Below are positions 7,553 to 15,189 of a stretch of 15,578 nt of DNA, one piece after another (within the stretch, counting starts at the first letter, position 1; each line of letters begins with the position of its first letter). Position numbers and translations under genes: made by a program. A model generated the notes under the pieces. It was not told the DNA's origin and ran no database searches. It was given only the letters and a program-made list of their open reading frames with translations. The DNA is from Paucimonas sp. (lineage in GTDB: Bacteria > Pseudomonadota > Gammaproteobacteria > Burkholderiales > Burkholderiaceae_D), in the NCBI GenBank assembly GCA_029266815.1, contig JAQSWC010000007.1, positions 1 to 15,578 on the forward strand, in the 5' to 3' direction.

Positions 7553-8455
7553 ATGCGTAACGCTTTTCCTGGTCGCCCCCTTATCTGCCTGCTTGCCGGT
7601 ATGTGCCTGTTCGTCACAGGCCCTTCCGCAGCCGAGGAGCCGGTGAAGCAGAAGACGGAAGACGGCATTGAGGTAGGCAAGATGTCCGCACTGCGTAAGA
7701 TCGTGCCCTCCGAGTATGTGGAAGCGCAGGCGCTGGAGCAATACAACGGCCTCAAGCAGCAGGCGCAGCAGCAGGGCGCGCTGGCGCCCGACAATGATCC
7801 GCAGTTGAAGCGCTTGCGCGGAGTCGCGCAGCGTCTCGTCCCTCACGCAGCGCGCTGGAATCCTGAAGCGGCGCAATGGCAATGGGAAGTCAACCTCATC
7901 GGCTCCAAGCAGCTCAACGCTTTTTGCATGCCGGGTGGGAAAATCGCCTTCTTTACCGGCCTGATCGATGGCCTCAAGCTCACCGATGACGAAATCGCCA
8001 TGGTGATGGGCCATGAAATGGCGCATGCCTTGCGTGAACACGGCCGTAACCGTGTTGCCAAGGGAACCGCGCTCAAGCTCGGCGCCTCGGTGGCATCCAG
8101 TCTGTTTGGTCTTAAAGATGTGGGGCAGACCGTGGTGAACCAGGGCGCGCAACTTATGTTCCTGAAGTTCTCCCGGGATGACGAGATCGAAGCCGACGTC
8201 GCCGGGCTGGACCTTGCTGCGCGCGCCGGCTATGACCCGCGTGCCGGCGTCACGTTGTGGAAGAAAATGGCGATCGTCAGCAAGGGCGCTCCGCCGCAAT
8301 GGCTGTCCACTCACCCGGCCGGCACCAACCGTATCGCCCAGATTCGCTCGCGCCTGCCGCAGGTGATGCCACTGTATGCGCGAACCAGGAACACGGCGGT
8401 AAACAAGTTGCCGCCTTATCGCACCAATGTGCCGCAGATCGCCGCTGTCGAATGA
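7553..8455 (+). CDS. Secreted M48-family metalloprotease
   Basis: A 300-residue zinc protease. The ATG at 7553 is chosen over an in-frame upstream codon (7505) because AGGAGAAAAC lies just before it and a signal peptide follows at once: MRNAFPGRPL, a hydrophobic stretch LICLLAGMCLFV, then a likely cleavage near GPSAAEEP. The zinc site is GHEMAHALREHGR (His154, Glu155, His158) with the third ligand Glu211 in DEIEAD, the M48 ExxAD motif. Expected location is the periplasm or membrane periphery. It resembles BepA/LoiP-type quality-control proteases but has no TPR tail at this length. Its substrate cannot be read from sequence. The gene stands alone, 91 bases after ampG. Confidence 0.92.
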   Translation: MRNAFPGRPLICLLAGMCLFVTGPSAAEEPVKQKTEDGIEVGKMSALRKIVPSEYVEAQALEQYNGLKQQAQQQGALAPDNDPQLKRLRGVAQRLVPHAARWNPEAAQWQWEVNLIGSKQLNAFCMPGGKIAFFTGLIDGLKLTDDEIAMVMGHEMAHALREHGRNRVAKGTALKLGASVASSLFGLKDVGQTVVNQGAQLMFLKFSRDDEIEADVAGLDLAARAGYDPRAGVTLWKKMAIVSKGAPPQWLSTHPAGTNRIAQIRSRLPQVMPLYARTRNTAVNKLPPYRTNVPQIAAVE

Positions 8456-8592
8456 GCAGTACGACTTCGTTGAACAGCTTTTTAGGAAACGCCTGATGAT
8501 GCCTGCCGGCCTCCATGCGAAATGAGATGGCTGACTACAGGAAACCCGTTTCTTGTGTTTGCGCAATATTTTTTCGGGCATACCGCCTAACT
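8456..8592. other. Gene-free spacer after the M48 protease gene
   Basis: This is the first part of a 344-base gap (8456-8799) without a protein gene on either strand. I see no convincing ORF or repeat. An AT-rich stretch at 8565-8574 (including TATTTT, 8567-8572) could be a -10 element for the RNA candidate that follows, but no -35 box stands at the right distance. Confidence 0.4.
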
Positions 8593-8667
8593 TGAAAGCG
8601 AGGTCGATGCGAGGCCTCTTCTTTCATACCCTCATTTGCCCGCTCCTCTCGGACGCGGGCTTTTTTT
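8593..8667 (+). ncRNA. Candidate small RNA or structured 3' UTR ending in a terminator
   Basis: Two stem-loops in a row. The first pairs TGAAAG with CTTTCA (8593-8598/8621-8626) and, inside, GAGGT with GCCTC (8600-8604/8614-8618). An unpaired stretch ATACCCTCATTT-like follows. The second is the terminator GCCCGC/GCGGGC (8638-8660) with seven T. The shape (stem-loop, open pyrimidine-rich segment, terminator) is that of an Hfq-type sRNA or a stable 3' UTR fragment. No clear promoter is visible, so it may simply be the tail of the protease mRNA 138 bases after its stop. Confidence 0.35.
8638..8667 (+). terminator. Strong intrinsic terminator downstream of the M48 protease gene
   Basis: Stem GCCCGC (8638-8643) with GCGGGC (8655-8660), an 11-base loop, and seven T (8661-8667). 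A further GC-rich hairpin CGCCCC/GGGGCG (8668-8685) begins immediately after the T-run. Confidence 0.85.
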
Positions 8668-8709
8668 CGCCCCCTTCTTGGGGCGGTTGCGAATGCTTAC
8701 AAATCCCTG

Positions 8710-8805
8710 CCTTTTCCTAAGGGAAACTGTACTACAGTGAAAGCGTAGTACTTGCTGTACTCTCCCATTTTCCCGCCCGGCCTTGTCGTCGGGCGGTTTT
8801 TATTT
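8710..8805 (+). ncRNA. Second candidate small RNA ending in a terminator
   Basis: Three successive stem-loops: TTTCC/GGAAA (8713-8717/8722-8726), the perfect 7-bp stem GTACTAC/GTAGTAC (8729-8735/8745-8751) with a 9-base loop, and the terminator CCGCCCG/CGGGCGG (8773-8779/8790-8796). The single-stranded segment between the second and third stems is pyrimidine-rich (CTCTCCC, 8760-8766), a possible antisense seed against purine-rich Shine-Dalgarno sequences. This is a full terminator with no ORF upstream of it since the previous terminator, so it needs its own transcript. TACAAA (8698-8703) might be a -10 box; no good -35 is seen. Confidence 0.42.
8773..8805 (+). terminator. Intrinsic terminator with no obvious upstream protein gene
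   Basis: A 7-bp GC stem CCGCCCG/CGGGCGG (8773-8779 and 8790-8796) is followed by TTTTTATTT (8797-8805). The orientation is + only; the opposite strand has no T-run at the matching place. Its tail touches the stop codon of the small - strand gene. Confidence 0.8.
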
Positions 8806-9000
8806 AGCAGCCGGATCGTCCGGGTCGTAGTCGGCTGGCATATGCTGCGCCGCCTGCTGGCTGATGTGGCTTATCCGTGCCGTATCGGCTCCGGCCCTTT
8901 TCCTTTCCTTTTTCTCTGCCGAAGTCTCCTGATCTGCATGTCTTGCCTTGGCGGCCTTGTCATCCTGAGGACGGCGGCTTGAACCGGAATCTGCTTTCAT
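8800..9000 (-). CDS. Small charged hypothetical protein (66 aa)
   Basis: I do not recognise a family. The start ATG (complement of 8998-9000) is chosen because GGAG lies 8 bases upstream on that strand; an in-frame ATG six codons earlier (9018) lacks this. The product starts MKADSGSSRRPQDDKAAKARH and is almost entirely hydrophilic: rich in Lys, Arg, Ala, Asp and Gln, with no hydrophobic stretch and no Cys, ending PADYDPDDPAAK. It is probably largely disordered or helical. A basic first two-thirds with an acidic tail suggests a nucleic-acid- or protein-binding accessory role, but this is only inference. A 5-bp inverted repeat CTATC/GATAG (9022-9035) lies just upstream. It stands alone, converging on the + strand terminator at 8773-8805. 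Confidence 0.6.
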   Translation of the reverse strand: MKADSGSSRRPQDDKAAKARHADQETSAEKKERKRAGADTARISHISQQAAQHMPADYDPDDPAAK

Positions 9001-9118
9001 CGCCTTTTCTCCATTCATTGGCTATCAGGAGATAGTCTTCAGCCGGGTTGTTGAGTTCCCTAAATATGGAGTAACACGCCTGCTGTAGCATGTGCGCTGA
9101 GTTTCCACGTTGCCACAC

Positions 9119-10198
9119 ATGCTCACCAACCATATCCACCAGAAAGCACTTTTGCTGCTGATGACGACCGTCACCCTGGCGTTCGGCTGGATACTGCTGC
9201 CTTTCTACAGCGCCGTGTTCTGGGGCGTCGTTCTGGCGATACTTTTTGCGCCGATGCAGCGCAAGTTGTTGATCGTGCTCAGGATGAGAAAAAATGTCGC
9301 GGCGATCCTTACCCTGCTTATCTGCCTGCTCCTGGTGATCATGCCCTTGTCGGTGCTTGCGGCGGCGCTGGTGCAGGAAGGCACGGCGTTCTACCAGCGC
9401 ATCCAGTCGGGTGAATTGAACATTGCGGCTTACTTCAAGCAGATGGTCGGTTTGCTGCCGCGCTGGGCAATCGCCATGCTGGAGCGTGTGGGCATGGCGA
9501 ATTTCGGCGCGCTGCAGGCCAAGCTTGCGCAAAGTCTGGGACAGGGGAGCCAAGTGATTGCGACGCAAGTGGTGCACGTCGGACAGAACACGCTGAATTT
9601 CGTGGTGAGCTTCGGCGTCATGCTGTACCTGCTGTTTTACCTGCTGCGCGACGGCGCGGCATTGTCGAAAGAAGTGGAACAGGCGATTCCATTGAGCCCG
9701 GAGCACAAGCGGCATTTGATCCGCAAGTTCGCCACCGTGATCCGTGCCACCGTGCGCGGCAACATCGTCGTGGCGTGCATCCAGGGCGCGCTCGGCGGCA
9801 TGATCTTCGCCACGCTTGGCATCCAGGGCGCGATCCTGTGGGGCGCGCTGATGGCATTTCTCTCCCTGCTGCCGGCGATCGGCGCCGCCCTGGTATGGGG
9901 CCCGGTTGCGGCCTATTTCCTTGTGACGGGTGACGTGGGCAAGGGATTCATACTGCTCGGCTTCGGCGTGTTCGTGATAGGACTGGTCGATAATCTGCTC
10001 AGACCCATCCTGGTAGGCAAGGATATCCAGATGCCGGATTATCTGGTGCTCATATCCACTCTCGGAGGGCTCGCGGTATTCGGCCTCAACGGCTTCGTCA
10101 TCGGGCCGGTCATCGCCGCGCTGTTCGTTTCTGCCTGGGATCTTTTTTCCACGACGCAAAGCCCTAAAAAGATCAGCGAACCGGCCGGACCCTCATAG
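9119..10198 (+). CDS. AI-2E family transporter (YdiK/PerM-like membrane protein)
   Basis: A 359-residue integral membrane protein. The ATG at 9119 is preferred to the in-frame TTG at 9110, because family members start a few residues before TLAFGWILLPFYSAVFWGVVLAILFAP. Helices cluster near residues 10-50, 60-85, 155-180 and in the C-terminal half, with an amphipathic middle region (residues 90-150). Conserved landmarks are VSFGVMLYLLFYLLRDG, PAIGAALVWGPVAAYFL and the end DNLLRPILVGKDIQMPDYLVLISTLGGLAVFGLNGFVIGPVIAALF. Members are thought to be transporters of diverse small molecules; the autoinducer name comes from one E. coli paralogue and should not be taken literally here. No clear Shine-Dalgarno is seen. 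It lies divergent from the 66-aa gene. Confidence 0.9.
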   Translation: MLTNHIHQKALLLLMTTVTLAFGWILLPFYSAVFWGVVLAILFAPMQRKLLIVLRMRKNVAAILTLLICLLLVIMPLSVLAAALVQEGTAFYQRIQSGELNIAAYFKQMVGLLPRWAIAMLERVGMANFGALQAKLAQSLGQGSQVIATQVVHVGQNTLNFVVSFGVMLYLLFYLLRDGAALSKEVEQAIPLSPEHKRHLIRKFATVIRATVRGNIVVACIQGALGGMIFATLGIQGAILWGALMAFLSLLPAIGAALVWGPVAAYFLVTGDVGKGFILLGFGVFVIGLVDNLLRPILVGKDIQMPDYLVLISTLGGLAVFGLNGFVIGPVIAALFVSAWDLFSTTQSPKKISEPAGPS

Positions 10199-10348
10199 GC
10201 GTCTTCGGGAACAATCGGCAAGGAAGCGTGTCTACGCGTGCTGTCGCAGGGCAACGGGAAGTGAATCAACGCATGATAAGAACATCAAAAATTTCCACCT
10301 CCTGCATCGCAGAGCCGAGCGTCGTCGGCGTGCTGATGTCCCATAAAA

Positions 10349-13300
10349 ATGATCGATAGCGCACCGCACGCCGACGTGGGCCTGGCCGCTTCTCTGCTCG
10401 ACTGCATGAGCGACATGGCGGTCGCCGTCAATGCCCAATTACGCGTTGTCGCCGTCAACGAGGCGTTCCGCCGCGAATTGGCGGTGGTGTGCGGCGTGCA
10501 TGTCCGCTTGGGTGAGCGGATCGATGAAATCATGACGCGCCTTTCAGTAGACCCGGGCAAGGTAGCCGCCTTTTGCAAGCGCGCGCTGACGGGCGAGAGC
10601 TGCACCGTGGTTGAAGAAAGCAGCGATCTGCGCCGCGAGCGGAAAACCTATGCCCTCACCTTTTCTCCGCTGCGTAGCGGCGGGAACGAAATTGGCGGCG
10701 TGGCATTCATCCTGCGCGATGTCAGCAGTCAGCATACGAATTCCCCAAGGGCCGACCTCGAACGCCGCGTGGCGGAGCGCACCGCGGAGCTGGAAAGAAC
10801 CAACCGTGAACTGTCGCAGCGCGTGATGGCCTTGCGCGTGGTCGAGGCGGCGCTGGTCGAAAGCTCGCTGGATTTCCGTGCCACCTTCGATCAGGCAGCA
10901 GTAGGCATCGCGCATGTGACCATAGACGGGCGGTGGATGCGCATGAATGATCGCCTGTGCCTCATGTGCGGATATAGTCGCGGCGAGTTGATGTCCATGA
11001 ATTTTTGGGAGCTTCTGCATCGCGAAGCCGGCATACGCGATGAGAACATGACGGATTGCCTGCTGTCGGGGAACGGCTCCTCCTATGCCGTCGAAAAGCG
11101 CTGCAGGCACAGGGACGGCAAGGTTTTCTGGGCTAACCTCACGGTCTCCCTGGTGCGCGACCATGCAGGTCTCCCCAAGTATTTCATCTTCGTGGTCGAA
11201 GACATCAGCCGTCGCAAGCAGGCGGAAGCCGAGTTGCAGGAAAGCCGCAGGAATCTGGAACTGGCGGTGGAGGCGGCCGACCTCGGCATGTTCGACTATC
11301 GGCCGCAGACCGGCGCCAATTTCTGGTCGGACCGCCTTCGGCAGCATTTCGGGCTGGATGGCGATGAAGACGTTGACTACGGTCGCTTCATGGAGGGAAT
11401 TCATCCCGACGATCGCGAGCGGGTGCATGAGGCCCTACAGCAGGCGCTCGAACCCGGCAAGGGCATGTATGAAGTCGAATATCGCACCATCGGCCTGCAC
11501 GACGGCAAGGAACGATGGATCGCCGCGCGAGGAAAGGCATATTTCGATGAGGCCGGACGCGCCGAGAGGTTGATCGGCGTAACGCACGACGTCACCGCGC
11601 GCCATCGCGCCGAGGAAGAGCTCCGCTACCAGCTTGAACTCAACCTGAGTATCACCGCAAATGCCGGTGCGGCCATCATCGTCACCGACCGCAACGGCGA
11701 CATCGTCACCCTCAACCGCGAGACGGAAAACATGTTCGGCTACTCGGCTCCGGAAGCACGGGGCCGCAACATGCATGAGCTGATCCATCATCGTCATGCG
11801 GACGGCACGGTGTATCCCGGCGTGGAATGCCGGCTGATGCGCGCGATATCCGCCGGCGCGGTCGAGCGCATTGATGAGGAAACCATGTACCGCAAGAACG
11901 GGGAGCTCCTCTTCGTGTCATGCGTCAGTTCGCCGCTGATTCACAACGGGGACCGGATCGGCGCCGTCACCATTCTTTCCGATATCAGCGAACGCAAGCG
12001 CATGGAACAGGCGTTGCGCACCAACGAGGCACGCTTTCGGCTGGCCTTCGACAACATTCCGGATGTGGTGGTGATCTACGACCGGGATCTGCGCATCCAG
12101 TACATCAACCCCGCCACCACGCAGATCACCGGCATGCCGGTGCCGGCCTTCATCGGCAAGCGCGAAGACGAGATCTGGCCGGTCGAACTCACATCGCGGT
12201 GGCGACCCACCTTGCTGTCTGCTTTCGAAAACGCGAAGGTGGAAACCGTCGATATCGCCTTTCCGGGCGAGGACGGCGAACGCAATCTGCGCGTCACCTG
12301 CGTGCCGCTGGCCGGCGACGACGGCAGCGTGCGTGAAGTGATGGGCGTGACGCACGACTATACCGAGCGCAAGCGTGCGGAGGAGCGTGCCCGCCAGGCG
12401 GCCTTGCACGATCCGCTCACCGGCCTGCCGAACCGCGCGCTGCTGTTCGAATATGCGCCGCATCTGCTGGCACATACGCAGCGCACGCAATGCAACGCCG
12501 CCGTCATGTTCATCGACCTCGACCGCTTCAAGCCGATCAACGACACCTGCGGCCATGAGGCCGGCGATGCCGTGCTGCGCGAGGTGGCCCAGCGCTTGCG
12601 AGCCAACATCCGCAAGGAAGACATGGCGTTCCGCCTCGGCGGCGACGAGTTCCTGGTCTTCCTGCCGAACGTGCCCAACGACGACGGAGCCGCCGAAGTC
12701 GCGCGCCATATCGTGGACGACATCAACCGCCCCTATCACTATGGCGGCCATGAACTGGCCCTGTCTTCCTCCATCGGCATCAGCATCTATCCTCGCGACA
12801 GCGCAGACATCGACGGACTCATTCAGTGCGCCGACGCGGCCATGTACCAGGCCAAGCAGAACGGGCGCAACCATTTCCAGTTCTACTCACAGAAAATCGC
12901 CGAGCGCGCACATCAGCAGACGGCTATCGAGTCCAAGGTGAAGAAGGCGCTGTTCGAGGACGAGTTCCGGCTGCACTATCAGCCGGTGGTCGACATCGCC
13001 AACGGCAAGGTCATCGGCGTGGAAGCCCTGCTGCGCTGGCCTCACGACGATATCGGCCCGGAACGCTTCGTTCCCGTGGCGGAATCCGCGGGGCTGATCG
13101 ATTCGCTGGGAGAATGGGTCTTGTCCGAAGTCTGCCGCCAGCATCATGCGTGGCAGAGCGGAGGGCTTCCCGTCATACCGATTGCGGTCAACGTGTCGGC
13201 GGTACAGTTCCGGCACAAGCATTTCGCGGAACGTTTCGGCGCCGCGATGCGCGACATGAATGTCAGTCCGGAGGTGCTGCAACTGGAGCTGACCGAGACG

Positions 13301-13684
13301 GCGCTGATGGAGAATTTCGAGCATGCGATCGGTGCCCTGGTGCGCTTCAAGGAGCTCGGCATCAAGATCGCGCTCGATGATTTCGGCACCGGCTATTCCA
13401 GTCTCAGCTATCTGAGCCGGCTGCCGATCGACAAGATCAAGGTCGACAAATCCTTCGTGAACCGCATCGATACCGACATGGCGAGCCGTGCAGTGACGGA
13501 GGCGATCATTGCGCTCGGCCGCACGCTGAATCTGGAAATCGTCGCCGAAGGCATCGAGTCCGCGCACGCGATGGATTACCTGCGTTCACACGGATGCCAT
13601 CATGCGCAGGGTTTCCATGTCTGCGAGCCGGTAGCTGCAGACGACTTCACCGCGTGGTACCGCACCTGGCACGGCAACGCCTGA
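10349..13684 (+). CDS. Multi-PAS diguanylate cyclase/phosphodiesterase (PAS x5-GGDEF-EAL)
   Basis: An 1111-residue c-di-GMP enzyme without evident membrane segments, so probably cytosolic. Approximate order: PAS (10-125), a short coiled coil RADLERRVAERTAELERTNREL (134-170), PAS (172-290), a PAS_3-type module with HPDDRERV (302-415), PAS (430-545), PAS (560-675), GGDEF (685-845), EAL (860-1105). The synthesis motif GGDEF (764-768) is intact, with an RKED inhibitory I-site (755-758) exactly five residues before it. The EAL side keeps EAL (892-894), the NVSAVQFR strand, DDFGTGYSSLSYL (Asp1010, Asp1011), KVDKSF and EGIES, so both activities look possible. An in-frame stop at 10334-10336 rules out a longer start; no good Shine-Dalgarno is seen. 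The ligand of the PAS modules is unknown. Confidence 0.95.
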   Translation: MIDSAPHADVGLAASLLDCMSDMAVAVNAQLRVVAVNEAFRRELAVVCGVHVRLGERIDEIMTRLSVDPGKVAAFCKRALTGESCTVVEESSDLRRERKTYALTFSPLRSGGNEIGGVAFILRDVSSQHTNSPRADLERRVAERTAELERTNRELSQRVMALRVVEAALVESSLDFRATFDQAAVGIAHVTIDGRWMRMNDRLCLMCGYSRGELMSMNFWELLHREAGIRDENMTDCLLSGNGSSYAVEKRCRHRDGKVFWANLTVSLVRDHAGLPKYFIFVVEDISRRKQAEAELQESRRNLELAVEAADLGMFDYRPQTGANFWSDRLRQHFGLDGDEDVDYGRFMEGIHPDDRERVHEALQQALEPGKGMYEVEYRTIGLHDGKERWIAARGKAYFDEAGRAERLIGVTHDVTARHRAEEELRYQLELNLSITANAGAAIIVTDRNGDIVTLNRETENMFGYSAPEARGRNMHELIHHRHADGTVYPGVECRLMRAISAGAVERIDEETMYRKNGELLFVSCVSSPLIHNGDRIGAVTILSDISERKRMEQALRTNEARFRLAFDNIPDVVVIYDRDLRIQYINPATTQITGMPVPAFIGKREDEIWPVELTSRWRPTLLSAFENAKVETVDIAFPGEDGERNLRVTCVPLAGDDGSVREVMGVTHDYTERKRAEERARQAALHDPLTGLPNRALLFEYAPHLLAHTQRTQCNAAVMFIDLDRFKPINDTCGHEAGDAVLREVAQRLRANIRKEDMAFRLGGDEFLVFLPNVPNDDGAAEVARHIVDDINRPYHYGGHELALSSSIGISIYPRDSADIDGLIQCADAAMYQAKQNGRNHFQFYSQKIAERAHQQTAIESKVKKALFEDEFRLHYQPVVDIANGKVIGVEALLRWPHDDIGPERFVPVAESAGLIDSLGEWVLSEVCRQHHAWQSGGLPVIPIAVNVSAVQFRHKHFAERFGAAMRDMNVSPEVLQLELTETALMENFEHAIGALVRFKELGIKIALDDFGTGYSSLSYLSRLPIDKIKVDKSFVNRIDTDMASRAVTEAIIALGRTLNLEIVAEGIESAHAMDYLRSHGCHHAQGFHVCEPVAADDFTAWYRTWHGNA

Positions 13685-13698
13685 GCCGGGCTGCCGCG

Positions 13699-14601
13699 TC
13701 AAGGCACGCTGGTGCCGGTCGACGCGGACCACAGCGTGTACCACTCTTCATGAGTCAGTGTGATCGCAGTTGCCGCCACGGCTTCGCCGGCAGCTGAAAT
13801 ACGGCGCGAGCCTGTCAGCACGATAGGTTTGCTCGGGTGGCGCAGCACCCACGCATAGGCGATGGTGGTAGGCGATACGCCGTACTTGTCGGCCAGCAGC
13901 GAGAGCGCGGCGCGCACGCGCCTGGTACGATCGTTTTCCTCGGTGAAGAGATGTCCGCCGGCCAGAGCCGACCAGATCATCGGTGCAAAGCGCAGGCGCT
14001 GGCATTGGTCGAGCTGGCCATCGTGCAGCGGCTCGAGATGCATGACCGAAAGTTCGATCTGGTTAGTCACCAGCGGGAAGCGCGAAGACAGCAACTCGAA
14101 TTGCCAGGGCATGAAGTTCGATACGCCGAAATGCCTGACCTTGCCCGATTTCTGCAGCGATTCGAAAGCGGATGCCACCTCGTCTGCTTCCATCAACGCA
14201 TCGGGCCGGTGGATCAGCAGCAGGTCGAGGTGATCGGTGCGCAGATCGCGCAGGGAATTCTCCGCCGACTGGATGATGTGTTCGCGGCTGGTTTCGTAAT
14301 GGTTGATGCCGTGATGCGGCCGGTTTGGCGACATTCCCTTGATGCCGCATTTGGTGACGATCTCGATCCTGTCGCGCAGCGAGGGCTTCAGCGCCAGCGC
14401 TTCGCCGAACAATGCTTCGCCCGCATAGCTGCCGTAGATGTCGGCATGGTCGATGGTGGTGATGCCGAGCTCCAGCGCCTGCTCCAGCATGGCCAGCCGT
14501 TCCGACGGATTCAGTTGCCAGGAATGCAGACGCCACATTCCGAGTACGATGCGTGAAAACTCGGGGCCGTTGGCGGTCAGCCGGATGCGGGTGGATTGCA
14601 T
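13699..14601 (-). CDS. Aldo/keto reductase (YdhF-like)
   Basis: A 300-residue NADPH-dependent oxidoreductase of the AKR superfamily. The ATG at 14601 is chosen over a 30-codon longer version because GGAG lies a few bases upstream and the protein then begins MQSTRIRLTANGPEFSRIVLGMWRL, a typical AKR first strand. The catalytic set is Asp51 and Tyr56 (TTIDHADIYGSYAGE), Lys84 (VTKCG) and His131 (LLLIHRPD). Later GVSNFMPWQFELL, TNQIELSVMH and WSALAGG follow the family order, and the cofactor-binding tail VLTGSRRISAAGEA is present. It resembles E. coli YdhF; the natural substrate is not predictable. It converges on the c-di-GMP gene with only 14 bases between the stops, and diverges from the cyclotransferase-like gene. 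Confidence 0.92.
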   Translation of the reverse strand: MQSTRIRLTANGPEFSRIVLGMWRLHSWQLNPSERLAMLEQALELGITTIDHADIYGSYAGEALFGEALALKPSLRDRIEIVTKCGIKGMSPNRPHHGINHYETSREHIIQSAENSLRDLRTDHLDLLLIHRPDALMEADEVASAFESLQKSGKVRHFGVSNFMPWQFELLSSRFPLVTNQIELSVMHLEPLHDGQLDQCQRLRFAPMIWSALAGGHLFTEENDRTRRVRAALSLLADKYGVSPTTIAYAWVLRHPSKPIVLTGSRRISAAGEAVAATAITLTHEEWYTLWSASTGTSVP

Positions 14602-14612
14602 GTTCGTCTCCG

Positions 14613-14641
14613 TTGTAGGAAAAATCGTGCCGCAGTATAGT
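14613..14641. promoter_or_regulatory. Overlapping divergent promoters (AKR on -, cyclotransferase-like gene on +)
   Basis: On the + strand, TTGTAG (14613-14618), a 17-base spacer, then TATAGT (14636-14641). On the - strand, TATACT is read from bases 14639-14634. The two -10 boxes share four bases, so the two genes may compete for RNA polymerase. The - strand transcript would start near 14627, giving the reductase a leader of about 26 bases. The - strand -35 region is poor. Confidence 0.45.
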
Positions 14642-14671
14642 CTGCTTTCCCCGGTTTCGTTTTCCCTCTCC

Positions 14672-15073
14672 TTGCCTTCTACCGTCTTCACGTATGGCTC
14701 GCTGATGTTCCCCGAAGTGTGGGAGCGAGTGGTCCGCGGGCGCTACTTTTTCCAGCCTGCCGTGGCGCAGGGATTCCAGCGCTATTGCGTGATGCAGGAG
14801 ACGTATCCCGGCATGATCGCGATCTCGGGGCAATCGGTGGAAGGCGTGTTGTACTTCGATGTGGATAGCGACGACCTGAAGGCGCTGGATGTGTTCGAAG
14901 GCAACGATTATGTCCGCGAGAATGTGATTGTCTGCCTGCCGGACGGAAGCATTTTAACTGCAGCTACCTATCTCTACCTGCCGCGTGAGCGCCTGTTGGA
15001 CAAAGTATGGCTGCCACGGGAGTTCGACTTGGATTGCTTCCTCAAAACCTGTTGCGCCAACCGTGGCGTTTGA
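14672..15073 (+). CDS. Gamma-glutamylcyclotransferase-like (AIG2/GGCT family) protein
   Basis: About 133 residues from a TTG at 14672, placing STVFTYGSLMFPEVWERVV at the N-terminus as in the family. The YGSLM loop binds the gamma-glutamyl group in characterised members. The middle GVLYFDVDSDDLKALDVFEGNDYVRENVIV carries the FEGxxY motif with the catalytic-type glutamate. The start is uncertain: a GTG at 14627 has AGGA six bases upstream and would give 148 residues, but it lies upstream of the best predicted -10 box; the TTG has no Shine-Dalgarno; an ATG at 14600 overlaps the reductase start. The family includes real gamma-glutamyl-amine cyclotransferases and many proteins of unknown activity, so glutathione-related chemistry is a guess. 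Confidence 0.82.
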   Translation: MPSTVFTYGSLMFPEVWERVVRGRYFFQPAVAQGFQRYCVMQETYPGMIAISGQSVEGVLYFDVDSDDLKALDVFEGNDYVRENVIVCLPDGSILTAATYLYLPRERLLDKVWLPREFDLDCFLKTCCANRGV

Positions 15074-15159
15074 TGGTTTCCCGCCGGGCACACTGACGGA
15101 TTGATGCGCCGCTATCCTCCTCGCAGTGACGGCATTGTTTTCTCATTCCCGAAGTCCAA

Positions 15160-15189
15160 CGCCCAGCCTCCCGCGAAGACGGGTGGGCG
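15160..15189 (+). other. Stable hairpin just upstream of the last gene's ribosome binding site
   Basis: CGCCCA (15160-15165) pairs with TGGGCG (15184-15189), with an inner CCCG/CGGG stem (15170-15173/15180-15183) stacked below a 4-base bulge. There is no T-run, so it is not an intrinsic terminator. The ribosome-binding AAGGGG (15199-15204) starts 10 bases later, so it may affect translation or mRNA stability. Confidence 0.35.

Noticed and set aside
7526..8581. A 351-codon - strand frame opposite the M48 protease
   Set aside because: The + strand has the HExxH motif, signal peptide and Shine-Dalgarno; the antisense product has no recognisable features.
8752..8982. A 76-codon hydrophobic + strand frame starting at TTG
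   Set aside because: It starts next to a hairpin arm, lacks a ribosome site, runs straight through a strong terminator and is antisense to the better-supported 66-aa gene.
8960..10159. A 399-codon - strand frame opposite the AI-2E family gene
   Set aside because: The product is His/Gln/Arg-rich shadow sequence; the + frame has clear membrane helices and family motifs.
10199..10348. Search for a promoter or operator before the c-di-GMP gene
   Set aside because: TGATAAG (10274-10280) resembles a -10 box but no -35 box stands at 16-18 bases; nothing firm enough to annotate.
14602..14691. A 30-codon longer start for the aldo/keto reductase
   Set aside because: The extension is not AKR-like, would include the -10 promoter element, and the ATG at 14601 has a good Shine-Dalgarno.
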